Assembly: GCA_007844125.1 (NCBI GenBank)
Contig: CM017569.1
Span: forward strand, 12,309,740-12,373,739
Direction: 5' to 3'
Origin: Sinonovacula constricta
Lineage: Eukaryota; Mollusca; Bivalvia; Cardiida; Solecurtidae
DNA length: 64,000 nucleotides
Part shown: positions 48,191 through 60,300 of the stretch, one piece after another
Layout: each line of letters starts with the position of its first letter
Position numbering within the stretch: position 1 is the first letter of the stretch
Made by a program: the position numbers and the translations under genes
Notes under the pieces: model-generated
Databases searched by the model: none
What the model saw: only the letters and a program-made list of their open reading frames with translations
What the model was told of the DNA's origin: nothing

Positions 48191-49380
48191 TTTCGGCGTG
48201 ATCAATTAAAAAATAACTGTTGCCCTACTTTCTAAGATTTCTTGCTATATAAAACACATCCTAAACAGTTTTTAAAATCCGATGCTGTTATATTGCGCGT
48301 TCCATAGCGTTTTCGAAGTTCTCATAACAAATATGTAAAACTATGTTTTAGCTATTCTAGAATAAAAGGATATACGAGCTGAAGAAGTTTATTACCCATT
48401 ATCTCAACGAAAGCGCTGCACGGAAAAAAAGTCACAATGAAGAACGGTAGAGATCAACTGTCCTATATTTTTTGTGTTAGATGAATCGACCCTACTCAAT
48501 CTACAGAACCAAGCTTTCGATGAAGTGGACATGAACAGAGAGTAAGGGGTCCTGATTGGTTGACGCCTTTAACCCCGGGAGAGCAGATAATTTTCATTCT
48601 ATGCTGGTTACGTCACATGTTTTACTGAGTTTGTATACTGTATTCTTGCGCCTTAGAAAGGTTTATTTATACATTCTTAATTTTTATTTATGCTCACATT
48701 TCAATCTTGTTTGTAATGTCTTGACATATTAATGTATACATTTATTAATTATGATTATGTTATTTTATGTGATTTCAAATGTGTAATTTTCCTTTTTTAC
48801 ATCACATCTTGGTGAGTTAGGTAGTTGTTAGGTCGCTTATGTTCATGTCTAAAGGTCATTAATAAATTAAGGGTGTCATACTTCGTTTACCGTAGTTTTG
48901 AGGTACTAAAAATAAAGTAAGCGCTTTATTCAATATCAGGTATGTGTTAATGCTTTTAAAAATATTCCATTTTCAACGCAAAAGAATTGATAATGTTTAG
49001 CACATACAAATATACTTTTAGTCAAAATGTAACAGATAGAACTAAAAAACTAAAGTGTTTACCGGTGAATGCTTTAAATTTGTTTAATATGCTACATAAA
49101 TGTACACTCCTTTTGTATTAAGTATTATGTAAACTCACACTTTAAACAAATTAAGTAAAAGTCAATGTAAAAATGAAAGTATATGTATTAACAAAAATAA
49201 ATATTGATTGATCATGGATGTGTATGCAGTGTGAGAGGTACAATAAATGTGTGTTCTGTGAGCATGTAACATGTGGGTAGCACTAAGTAAATGTATAATT
49301 ATCAACCTGTAAATCAACAGGCAAATAATAAAAGACATGACTCATAAAAGCATACGTTTACAGTAACTTCCTATTCAGCA
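48191..49380. other. Intergenic, nothing seen
   Basis: AT-rich spacer with no recognised gene or repeat. Confidence 0.4.
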
Positions 49381-49837
49381 TGAAAGGTGGTATCCGACAG
49401 TTTGGACCAGGTTTGGACATCCATTTAAAATATTATTTCCTAGAAAGATCCTGCGAAATACTGTTTATTAAAGTCCGACATCTATATGAAGGGGGGCATT
49501 TCAATTATCATTACATTGAAATATTTCCTATCCGAGCAGCACAGTTAGCTATGTTTAAACTGAGAAAGCAACACGACCACTTACTTTTGAGATCAAGCCA
49601 TATCATTATCCGGGTAATCCGCTCTGACACCAGCACCAATTTTTTAGCAGACACGTGCTTGCTTACTTGTTAATTCGGAACGAATGAACGTGCAAATAAA
49701 CATTTAGACTTAATAATACTCGTAATGTTCAAAATGCTCTTTCAGACTAAAGCAGAAATTTATGTAGAAATTGCCAAAAGTCCTCTAAACAGGGTTAGGG
49801 TGTTTGATGTGGGCAAACTGTCGTATACCACCTTTCA
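49381..49837. mobile_element. MITE with TGAAAGGTGGTAT termini
   Basis: A 457-bp element. The left end TGAAAGGTGGTATCCGACAG and the right end (inverse of TGAAAGGTGGTATACGACAG) match over about 26 bp. The 97-codon open frame at its left end lies wholly inside it and is a by-product. Related copies are at 57778-58158 and, truncated, at 3050-3226. Confidence 0.75.
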
Positions 49838-50021
49838 AAAAGGCTTTCAGAATAAATGCCTCTCATAGTTAAATATTTACTAAACATAAAACAGTTAACA
49901 ATAATCCAAATGTAACATATGACACTATACCATTTTGCTAATTGGTGGATTTGTTGTGTTCACAGGACATGGCACAGCGAAGCCGAGGACGAATGGCGAA
50001 TACAGTGACAGTGACATTATA

Positions 50022-53000
50022 CTTTATTGATACTCTAGTGCTATGCCTTATTTCTTATGTAGTGCAATGCTTTATTGATACTGTAGCTATGCTCTATTGA
50101 TACTGTAGTGCCATGCTTTATTGATACTGTAGTGCCATGCTTTATTGATACTGTAGTGCTGTGCTTTATTTATACTGTAGTGCTATGCTTTATTGATACT
50201 GTAGTGCTTTGCTTTATTGATACTGTAGTGCTATGCTTTATTGATACTGTAGTGCTATGCTTTATTGATACTGTAGTGCTATGCTTTATTGATACTGTAG
50301 TGCTATGCTTTATTGATACTGTAGTGTCATGCTTTATTGATACTGTAGCTATGCTTTATTGATACTGTAGTGCTATGCTTTATTGATACTATAGTGCTAT
50401 GCTTTATTGATACTGTGTTGCTGTGCTTTATTGGTACTGTAGCTATGCTTTATTGATACTGTAGTGCTATGCTTTATTGATACTGTAGTGCTATGCTTTA
50501 TTGATACTGTAGTGCTGTGCTTTATTGATACTGTAGTGCTGTGCTTTATTGATACTGTAGTGCTATGCTTTATTGATACTGTAGCTATGCTTTATTGATA
50601 CTGTAGCTATGCTTTATTGATAATGTAGTGTTATGCTTTATTGATACTGTAGCTATGCTTTATTGATACTGTAGTGCTATGCTTTATTGATACTGTAGTG
50701 CTGTGCTTTATTGATACTGTAATGCCATGCCTTATTGATACTGTAGTGATGTGCTTTATTAATACTGTAGTGCTATGCGTTATTGATACTGTAGTTTTTT
50801 GCTTTATTGATACTGTAGTGCCATGCTTTATTGATACTGTAGCTATGCTTTATTGATACTGTAGTGCTGTGCTTTATTGATACTGTAATGCCATGCTTTA
50901 TTGATACTGTAGTGCCATGCTTTATTGATACTGTAGTGCCATGCTTTATTTATACTGTAGTGTCATGCTTTATTGATACTGTAGTACTGTGCTTTATTGA
51001 TACTGTAGCTATGCTTTATTGATACTGTAGTGCTGTGCTTTATTAATACTGTAGTGCTATGCGTTATTGATACTGTAGTGCTGTGCTTTATTGATACTGT
51101 AGTTTTTTGCTTTATTGATACTGTAGTGCCATGCTTTATTGATACTGTAGCTATGCTTTATTGATACTGTAGTGCCATGCTTTATTTATACTGTAGTGTC
51201 ATGCTTTATTGATACTGTAGTACTGTGCTTTATTGATACTGTAATGCCATGCTTTATTGATACTGTAGTGCCATGCTTTATTGATACTGTAGTGCCATGC
51301 TTTATTGATACTGTAGTGCCATGCTTTATTGATACTGTAGTGTCATGCTTTATTGATACTGTAGTACTGTGCTTTATTGATACTGTAGCTATGCTTTATT
51401 AATACTGTAGTGCTATGCGTTATTGATACTGTAGTTTTTTGCTTTATTGATACTGTAGTGCCATGCTTTATTGATACTGTAGCTATGCTTTATTGATACT
51501 GTAGTGCTGTGGTTTATTGATACTGTAATGCCATGCTTTATTGATACTGTAGTGCCATGCTTTATTGATACTGTAGTGCCATGCTTTATTTATACTGTAG
51601 TGTCATGCTTTATTGATACTGTAGTACTGTGCTTTATTGATACTGTAGCTATGCTTTATTGATACTGTAGTGCTGTGCTTTATTAATACTGTAGTGCTAT
51701 GCGTTATTGATACTGTAGTGCTGTGCTTTATTAATACTGTAGTGCTATGCGTTATTGATACTGTAATGCCATGCTTTATTGATACTGTAGTGCCATGCTT
51801 TATTGATACTGTAGTGCCATGCTTTATTTATACTGTAGTGTCATGCTTTATTGATACTGTAGTACTGTGCTTTATTGATACTGTAGCTATGCTTTATTGA
51901 TACTGTAGTGCTGTGCTTTATTAATACTGTAGTGCCATGCTTTATTGATACTGTAGCTATGCTTTATTGATACCGAGCTATGCTTTATTGATACTGTAGT
52001 GCTATGCTTTATTGATACTGTAGTGCTGTGCTTTATTGATACTGTAGTGATGTGCTTTATTGATACTGTAGTGCTGTGCTTTATTGATACTGTAGTGTCA
52101 TGCTTTATTGATACTGTAGTGCTGTGCTTTATTAATACTGTAGCTATGCTTTATTGATACTGTAGTACTGTGCTTTATTGATACTGTAGTGTCATGCTTT
52201 ATTGATACTGTAGTACTGTGCTTTATTGATACTGTAGCTATGCTTTATTGATACTGTAGTGCTGTGCTTTATTAATACTGTAGTGCCATGCTTTATTGAT
52301 ACTGTAGCTATGCTTTATTGATACCGAGCTATGCTTTATTGATACTGTAGTGCTATGCTTTATTGATACTGTAGTGCTGTGCTTTATTGATACTGTAGTG
52401 CTGTGCTTTATTGATACTGTAGTGATGTGCTTTATTGATACTGTAGTGCTGTGCTTTATTGATACTGTAGTGTCATGCTTTATTGATACTGTAGTGCTGT
52501 GCTTTATTAATACTGTAGCTATGCTTTATTGATACTGTAGTGCTGTGCTTTATTGATACTGTAGTGCTGTGCTTTATTGATACTGTAGTGATGTGCTTTA
52601 TTGATACTGTAGTGCTGTGCTTTATTGATACTGTAGTGTCATGCTTTATTGATACTGTAGTGCTGTGCTTTATTAATACTGTAGCTATGCTTTATTGATA
52701 CTGTAGTACTGTGCTTTATTGATACTGTAGTGCTGTGCTTTATTAATACTGTAGTGCTATGCTTTATTAATACTGTAGTGCCATGCTTTATTGATACTGC
52801 AGCTATGCTTTATTGATACCGAGCTATGCTTTATTGATACTGTAGTGCTATGCTTTATTGATACTGTAGTGCTGTGCTTTATTGATACTTAGTGCTGTGC
52901 TTTATTGATACTGTAATGCCATGCTTTATTGATACCGAGCTATGCTTTATTGATACTGTAGTGCTATGCTTTATTGATACTGTAGTGTCATGCTTTATTG

Positions 53001-55556
53001 ATACTGTAGTACTGTGCTTTATTGATACTGTAGTGCTGTGCTTTATTGATACTGTAGTGCTATGCTTTATTGATACCGAGCTATGCTTTATTGATACTGT
53101 AGTGCTATGCTTTATTGATACTGTAGTGCTGTGCTTTATTGATACTGTAGTGCTGTGCTTTATTGATACTGTAGTGCTGTGCTTTATTGATACTGTAGTG
53201 CTGTGCTTTATTGATACTGTAGTGCTGTGCTTTATTGATACTGTAGTGCTATGCTTTATTAATACTGTAGTGCCATGCTTTATTGATACTGTAGTGCCAT
53301 GCTTTATTGATACTGTTGTGCTATGCTTTATTAATACTGTAGTGCCATGCTTTATTAATACTGTAGTGCCATGCTTTATTGATACTGTAGTGCCATGCTT
53401 TATTTATACTGTAGTGTCATGCTTTATTGATACTGTAGTGCTGTGCTTTATTGATACTGTAGTGCTGTGCTTTATTAATACTGTAGTGCTATGCTTTATT
53501 AATACTGTAGTGCCATGCTTTATTGATACTGCAGCTATGCTTTATTGATACCGAGCTATGCTTTATTGATACTGTAGTGCTATGCTTTATTGATACTGTA
53601 GTGCTGTGCTTTATTGATACTGTAGTGCTGTGCTTTATTGATACTGTAATGCCATGCTTTATTGATACTGTAGTGCCATGCTTTATTGATACTGTAGTGC
53701 CATGCTTTATTTATACTGTAGTGTCATGCTTTATTTATACTGTAGTGTCATGCTTTATTGATACTGTAGTGCTGTGCTTTATTGATACTGTAGTGCTATG
53801 CTTTATTGATACCGAGCTATGCTTTATTGATACTGTAGTGCTATGCTTTATTGATACTGTAGTGCTGTGCTTTATTGATACTGTAGTGCTGTGCTTTATT
53901 AATACTGTAGTGCCTTGCTTTATTAATACTGTAGTGCCATGCTTTATTGATACTGCAGCTATGCTTTATTGATACCGAGCTATGCTTTATTGATACTGTA
54001 GTGCTATGCTTTATTGATACTGCAGCTATGCTTTATTGATACTGCAGCTATGCTTTATTGATACCGAGCTATGCTTTATTAATACTGTAGTGCCTTGCTT
54101 TATTAATACTGTAGTGCCATGCTTTATTGATACTGCAGCTATGCTTTATTGATACCGAGCTATGCTTTATTAATACTGTAGTGCCTTGCTTTATTAATAC
54201 TGTAGTGCCATGCTTTATTGATACTGCAGCTATGCTTTATTGATACCGAGCTATGCTTTATTGATACTGTAGTGCTATGCTTTATTGATACTGTAGTGCT
54301 GTGCTTTATTGATACTGTAGTGCTGTGCTTTATTGATACTGTAATGCCATGCTTTATTGATACTGTAGTGCCATGCTTTATTGATACTGTAGTGCCATGC
54401 TTTATTTATACTGTAGTGTCATGCTTTATTGATACTGTAGTACTGTGCTTTATTGATACTGTAGCTATGCTTTATTGATACTGTAGTGCTGTGCTTTATT
54501 GATACTGTAGCTATGCTTTATTGATACTGTAGCTATGCTTTATTGATACTGTAGTGCCATGCTTTATTGATACTGTAGTGCTATGCTTTATTGATACTGT
54601 AGTGCCATGCTTTATTATACTGTAGTGCTTTATTGATACTGTAGTGCCATGCTTTATTGATACTGTAGCCATGCTTTATCGATACTGTAGTGCTATGCTT
54701 TATTGATACTGTAGAGCAATGCTTTATTGATACTGTAGTGCCATGCTTTATTGATACTGTAGTGCTATGCTGTATTGATACTGTAGTGCCATGCTTTATT
54801 GATACTGTAGTGCTATGCTTTATTGATACTGTAGTGCTATGCTTTATTGATACTGTAGTGCCATGCTTTATTGATATTGTAGTGCTATACTTTCTTGATT
54901 CTGTAGTGATGTGCTTTATTGATACTTTAGTGCCATGCTTAATTGATACTGTAGTGCCATGCTTTATTGATACTGTACTGCTGTGCTTTATTGATACTGT
55001 AGTGCTGTGCTTTATTGATACTGTAGTGCTGTTCTTTGTTGATACTGTAGCTATGCTTTATTGATACTGTAGCTATGCTTTATTGATACTGTAGTTATGC
55101 TTTATTGATACTGTAGTGCCATGCTTTATTGATACTGTAGCTATGCTTTATTGATACTATAGTGCCATGCTTTATTTCTTATGTAGTGCTATGCTTTATT
55201 GATACTGTAGTGCGTTGCTTTATTTATAATTTAGTGCTATGCTTTATTGATACTGTAGTGCCTTGCTGTATTGATACTGTAGCTATGCTTTATTGATACT
55301 ATAGTGCCATGCTTTATTTCTTATGTAGTGCTATGCTTTATTGATACTGTAGTGCCTTGCTGTATTGTTACTCTAGTGCTATGCTTTATTGATACCGTAG
55401 TGCCATGCTTTATTTCTTATGTAGTGCTATGCTTTATTGATACTGTAGTGCCTTGCTGTATTGATACTGTAGTGCTATGCTTTATTTATACCGTAGTGCC
55501 ATGCTTTATTTCTTCTGTAGTGCCATGCTTTAATGAGACTGTAGTGCTATGCTTTA
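50022..55556. repeat. 24-bp minisatellite, about 5.5 kb
   Basis: About 230 tandem copies of GTAGTGCTATGCTTTATTGA followed by TACT. Shorter 21-22-bp variants (GTAGCTATGC and CGAGCTATGC) break the phase at intervals. Blocks of several units recur almost unchanged, for example the run ending with CGAGCTATG at 52321, 52817, 53546, 53811 and 53973, so there is a higher-order structure. The last 600 bp are more diverged, as expected at an array edge. In the 24-bp phase it stays open and would code an octapeptide VVLCFIDT, interrupted wherever the short units occur. I regard it as non-coding. Confidence 0.95.
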
Positions 55557-55559
55557 ACA

Positions 55560-57020
55560 AGAATATTTTATGACAAAACTATGCATCTCTTGGTTTTTAA
55601 CTTTGTCTCCATCTATTAAGCATAACATCATTATTTGTTGGAATTTTATTATATGGATACACATGATTGTTGCATATTTTATATAAATATACAGCGGATA
55701 AATTAGGACAGAGAATACATTAAAAGATGTCCTATATAAATACACAGCGAACCTTAAGCACAACTTAAAATTTGTCACGTTTACCTCTGTTTTTTAATAG
55801 CCATGCTACTTGAGCGTTATAAATGTCACAATTCTATCTGAGTGAGTGCTTTATGTGTTGTTTGTCCCTTAACATGTGAAGAACAGAAATTATAAAAAAT
55901 AAATTGCTGATAAGATTGTTGTTAAGATGGTGTTGTTTTATTTATTAATCAAACAAAAGCTGCCACACTTTTCAAGAACATCATAGTTATCTTTTAGGTC
56001 ATTTGTTGTTTTTGTTTACAATGTACCAACTAAATAATGGGCATCATGGCGATGTCCTGCTAGTTATTGATGGAAGCAAGCCCCTGGCATATAACTGGAC
56101 CACCACAGGTCCCTGGCATATAACTGGACCACCACAGGTCCCTGGCATATAACTGGACCACCACAGGTCAAGTGAAAGATTTTCTCACAAGAAAGTTCTG
56201 ACCCTTACAGGTCGACTTCGATGATGAGGAGTTTCACGTCAATGACAATGAATGGTCAGCCATGGGCTCTCTATATAAATGTAATGTAAGCTAGAGAGTT
56301 GTTTAACCTGAGTGCTATGGATATGATACTGACGTCAACTTTGATTCACTCGTGATTAGAAATACTCTGTTTCTTCACAGAACATTCAAGCTAAAATGCT
56401 GTTTTGTATTTCATTTATACTTTGTATAATGTAGTGGCCTGTATCCAGAAAGTAACGTCCGGAAAATATGCTACTTTTAAATAAAATCTTACCTTTCAGG
56501 GTAATATAGAAACTCATCATTACTGCTATGTCTATGTTATTCATTGTTCTTTTGAATACACTGTAATGTTGTTTTTGGAGTTGGTAAGCTTGATCATTAC
56601 GTGCAGATGAAGTTTGTTTTTATCACGTTTTTGAATGAAGGTCGCCATTTGTATTTTTAAGGAAACATCACTGTGTGGCACTAATTATAGGAAATTGTTA
56701 AATATGTGTTATTTTGATGCTATCAATGTCACAGTTGTTTGTTATTAATAAGATATAAGTATGAGTTTTTTGCGTGTGTTATGAAATCGTCATATATTTG
56801 CAATGCTGCATTGGAACTATTTTCTTGCGGAGTGCTGGCCCTTTGCTGCGTTAAGTATTTATATATACTATGAGAATAAAAGGTAGCTACCGTACAAATT
56901 GTAACTGATATAAGTTCTAAATTGAGTAAATGTAGTTAATGTAATATGTAATATTTTTGTAAGTTCGGTATAATAATTAGTTCATTTAAGGTAGTCAAAT
57001 TTTGACCGAATAATTGTAAT
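55560..57020. other. Intergenic, one small repeat
   Basis: AT-rich spacer downstream of the 57387-64000 gene. Apart from the 29-bp triplicate at 56082 and the hairpin at 57025 I see nothing. Confidence 0.4.
56082..56168. repeat. 29-bp perfect triplicate
   Basis: Three identical copies of CCCTGGCATATAACTGGACC followed by ACCACAGGT, at 56082, 56111 and 56140. Confidence 0.95.
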
Positions 57021-57024
57021 AAAG

Positions 57025-57054
57025 AAAAGTGCAGCCAGTATCAGCTGCACTTTT
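57025..57054. other. Perfect 11-bp hairpin
   Basis: AAAAGTGCAGC and GCTGCACTTTT form a perfect stem around an 8-base loop (CAGTATCA). An AATAAAG lies just upstream on the plus strand. It lies about 330 bp past the stop of the minus-strand gene ending at 57387, so it could be in that transcript's 3' end. Function unknown. Confidence 0.6.
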
Positions 57055-57386
57055 TTTGATTGGTTACATCATCAGCGGAATTATTTTCATTAGCTGCAGC
57101 AATGTATACATGCATCTGTTTATTGCATTTTTATTAATAATATTGCAATTTATTGCATTTATTGTTCATACGATGTTTCCATTGATTAACAATTGTATAA
57201 ATGACCTTTACATCTGAATTATATTGAATAAAAACTGTAAGAAATCAGACTTAAGAGAGTTATGTGATGTTGGTAAAATGCCAATGTGGCGATCCTTATT
57301 ACTTGAAATAATACTTTAAGAGACCAGAAGATCAGAATAAAGAAAGTTTTGTGCTGTTGGTGACATGTCAATGTAGCAATAATTTG

Positions 57387-60300
57387 TCAGTCAGCATCCA
57401 CCAGTATCTTGAGACGGGCCAGGTAGTATTCACACTGTCGGGACAAATTGGGGCTGAGGCTTCTCAGGTGTACCTTCAACCTGTCCACATGGTCCCTGAA
57501 GTCGCGTCGTTCCGTCATATTCCACATGCCAGAGGAAGTCCTGGGCTCACGTAGGCGAAGTGGTTTCTCATAGTTACCTAGAGACAATAGAACAAGCTAT
57601 TACCATATCATAGTTTTATCTTTTGAACCACTTTAACACAAATTAAATTCTGTTTATATTTGTTTAAGCCTGTCACTTTCCATTATTATCAGCTTTATGA
57701 TTTTCTTAGCCCACTATTACTGTGTGATTGATTTATTTGTACATTTTAAGTCTCCAAAACGCCAAGCGAACTTTGGCTTTAAGGTGGTATCTGACAGCTT
57801 GGATTATTTTCCTCAAACAACCAAATAAATTATTGTTACATGGAATGATTAAATGTTTATTGGTGCCCTACAACCCTGTAAAAATTAAAGCACAACACGA
57901 ATAACACCACACTTCTCTTAACAACAATACAATTCTCATGGAACTTATTTATATTTGTGGGAATAATTAACATTTAAAGCGATATATTTCACAATTTTGT
58001 ACTGTCTAACAATTGAGGTAAAAGTATAAACATCCTTTCATAAAACATAAATTCATGTTTATAATGTTAATGCAGCAATTATGCACATATCCGCCGAACA
58101 GGGGTAAGATGTGGCCACATGTATTTGATACAGGCACACTGTGAGATACTACATTTAACCACTTTATGACATGAGAACATTACATATGTGTAATATAACT
58201 AATATTAAACACTCTAGTGAATGCATGGCTACCTTTAGCAACTTGCAGGAAACTGGTCACACAAGTCAAAATGATGTAACAGAGCTCCTCAGTGTCCTTC
58301 TGGGCCTCCTTCTTCTCCTCTTCATAACTGCTGTCGGACTCAGCGGGCATTGGGGTCTTTATGGGAACAGCCTGTGTGATGGTGGTAACAAGAACTATTA
58401 GTCTAAGTAAACATCAGCCTGCATTGATTCTTTGTTTAAGTTGATATGGTTGCACCATATGCAATTCTTCCACGTTTCTTCCGGCACTTTTCAGATCATT
58501 CTGATGAAAGATTAGCCTCATAGTGGTTCTTTGTCCTTGTTTTGGCCAGTCATCTTTCAGTCATAGCTTTATGTTCAGCTTGTAAATGGTGAAATAAGAG
58601 AAAAGTCTCCTTAGAATGCCCTAGAATGGTTATAAACTCAAGCCTAACATGTGTATAACGTTTGGCCATCTACCATGTGCCTTAACATATAAATATTTGT
58701 TTAAAAAGTCATTCAGTAGTTTTTTCTGATAAGAATACAAAAAGGGGGTCATGATGGTCCTTAATCGCTCCCCTGAAGACATTGGATTTCAGCAGGCGCA
58801 TGTCTGGCATCAAGTGTTAAAAGTTCTTTACTTTAGAAATCTTTAGTGAAGATTGGGCCATAAGTGTGTCCTCTAAAGTTTTTATATCTAAAAATCCGAC
58901 TTAATGACCCACTTTTTGACCCCACGTGACTCGGTTACGAACTAATCAGAGATGTTAGTTATGCATGTAAACATTCTGGCCAAGTTCAAGTTTGCGTCAT
59001 AAAAGTGGCCTCTAGCACGCTTACAGTTCAATTTCTAATATCTGACGTAGTGACATTGTGTTTTTGAACCCACTTGACCTAGTCACGAACTCACCAAAGA
59101 CTTCTAGGCAGGCAAACATTCTGACCAAGTTGGGTGAAGATTGGATTAAAACTGTAGCCTCTAGAGTGTTCACAATCAAATTGTTGACAACTCACGACAC
59201 ACGATGGACGAAGGAGTCTCAGAAAAGCTCATTTTTTAATCCCTATTCACATTGTGCTCAGTTGAGCTAAAAACAGCACTGTTATCCCAAATGGTAATTA
59301 AGATTTGTTTACCTGGAAGTAAGCCCGCCTGATTTCAGCAAGACTATTTGGCAGACCTAGTGTGTCAACGGCTCTGGTGTCAGTATACTGGGTCTCAAGA
59401 AGCAACTGACACAGCTTGAGGCTCAATAGAGGGCTGGAAATGGAACTCAGCAGAAGGGACCTCCCGCTATCACCAGCAGGCAGATGAGTGTAAAGCAACT
59501 TCAGCTCTTGTGAAAGTCCGTTGGTGCAGTCCACACAGCTGCTGCTAACCTCAACACACAGTGTAAGCAAAGTCTGAAAGAACAGAATAAATAAAGTAAA
59601 CACGATAATAGGACAAGATGCTATTAGAATATCAACATCAAAGGTTGAAACAGCCACATTGGCGTCGCGCAATAGAACTACCTAAACGTGTGTCAAAAGC
59701 TGAACATGATGGTATAATGACTAATAAGGCAGACCCTAGTGATAAAAGACCTGTACTTCTGTACCTGTAATTCGAACTTTAAGGGTGTCACTTTTGCAAT
59801 CGATATTCCGGATAATGTAGACAGGTTTACCAAGAAAGGACATACACCTGGGCAGTAATAATAATATTTATATTTCCTGTATGTTTACAGTCCTAAATAA
59901 CATTTTACTTTTGATCATTTTAAATGATAAGAAAGTGTGTCGAAAATAAGCTGTTTTTCCGTTTTCGTGAAAAGCAGCAATATTTCCACATTGACAACAT
60001 GTCTTTTACTGAAATGGAATCATTATAAAACTAGGTCAGACGCATTTGACCATTTCCTCGTTTCTTTTTGTAATCACTAGCAATCAGAAATGACAGAGGC
60101 AATGATCAGTTGTATTTCGTGTTAAAGATTCCTTCTTTATACCACATCAATGTAGGCTATAGATTAAACTGTATATTTTACATTTCCAGCCTGCTTTGGA
60201 TTCGTCAAATGACTTCCTTTTCCCCCCGCCTTTCCTGTTCGCTACAGTCAGCTTAATGAGTTTCTAGTGATATTTTATAAGTGAACGATTCCATTAGGGC

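Noticed and set aside
49380..49673. A 97-codon plus-strand frame
   Set aside because: It lies inside the MITE at 49381-49837, starts in its inverted terminus and has no protein-like features.
52892..53972. Plus-strand frames of up to 218 codons with VVLCFIDT repeats
   Set aside because: A by-product of a 24-bp unit. The frame is reset by every short unit, and there is no start context, signal peptide or splice logic.
50022..55556. A CRISPR array, because of the regular short repeats
   Set aside because: Repeats are directly adjacent without unique spacers, and the context is a eukaryotic genome.
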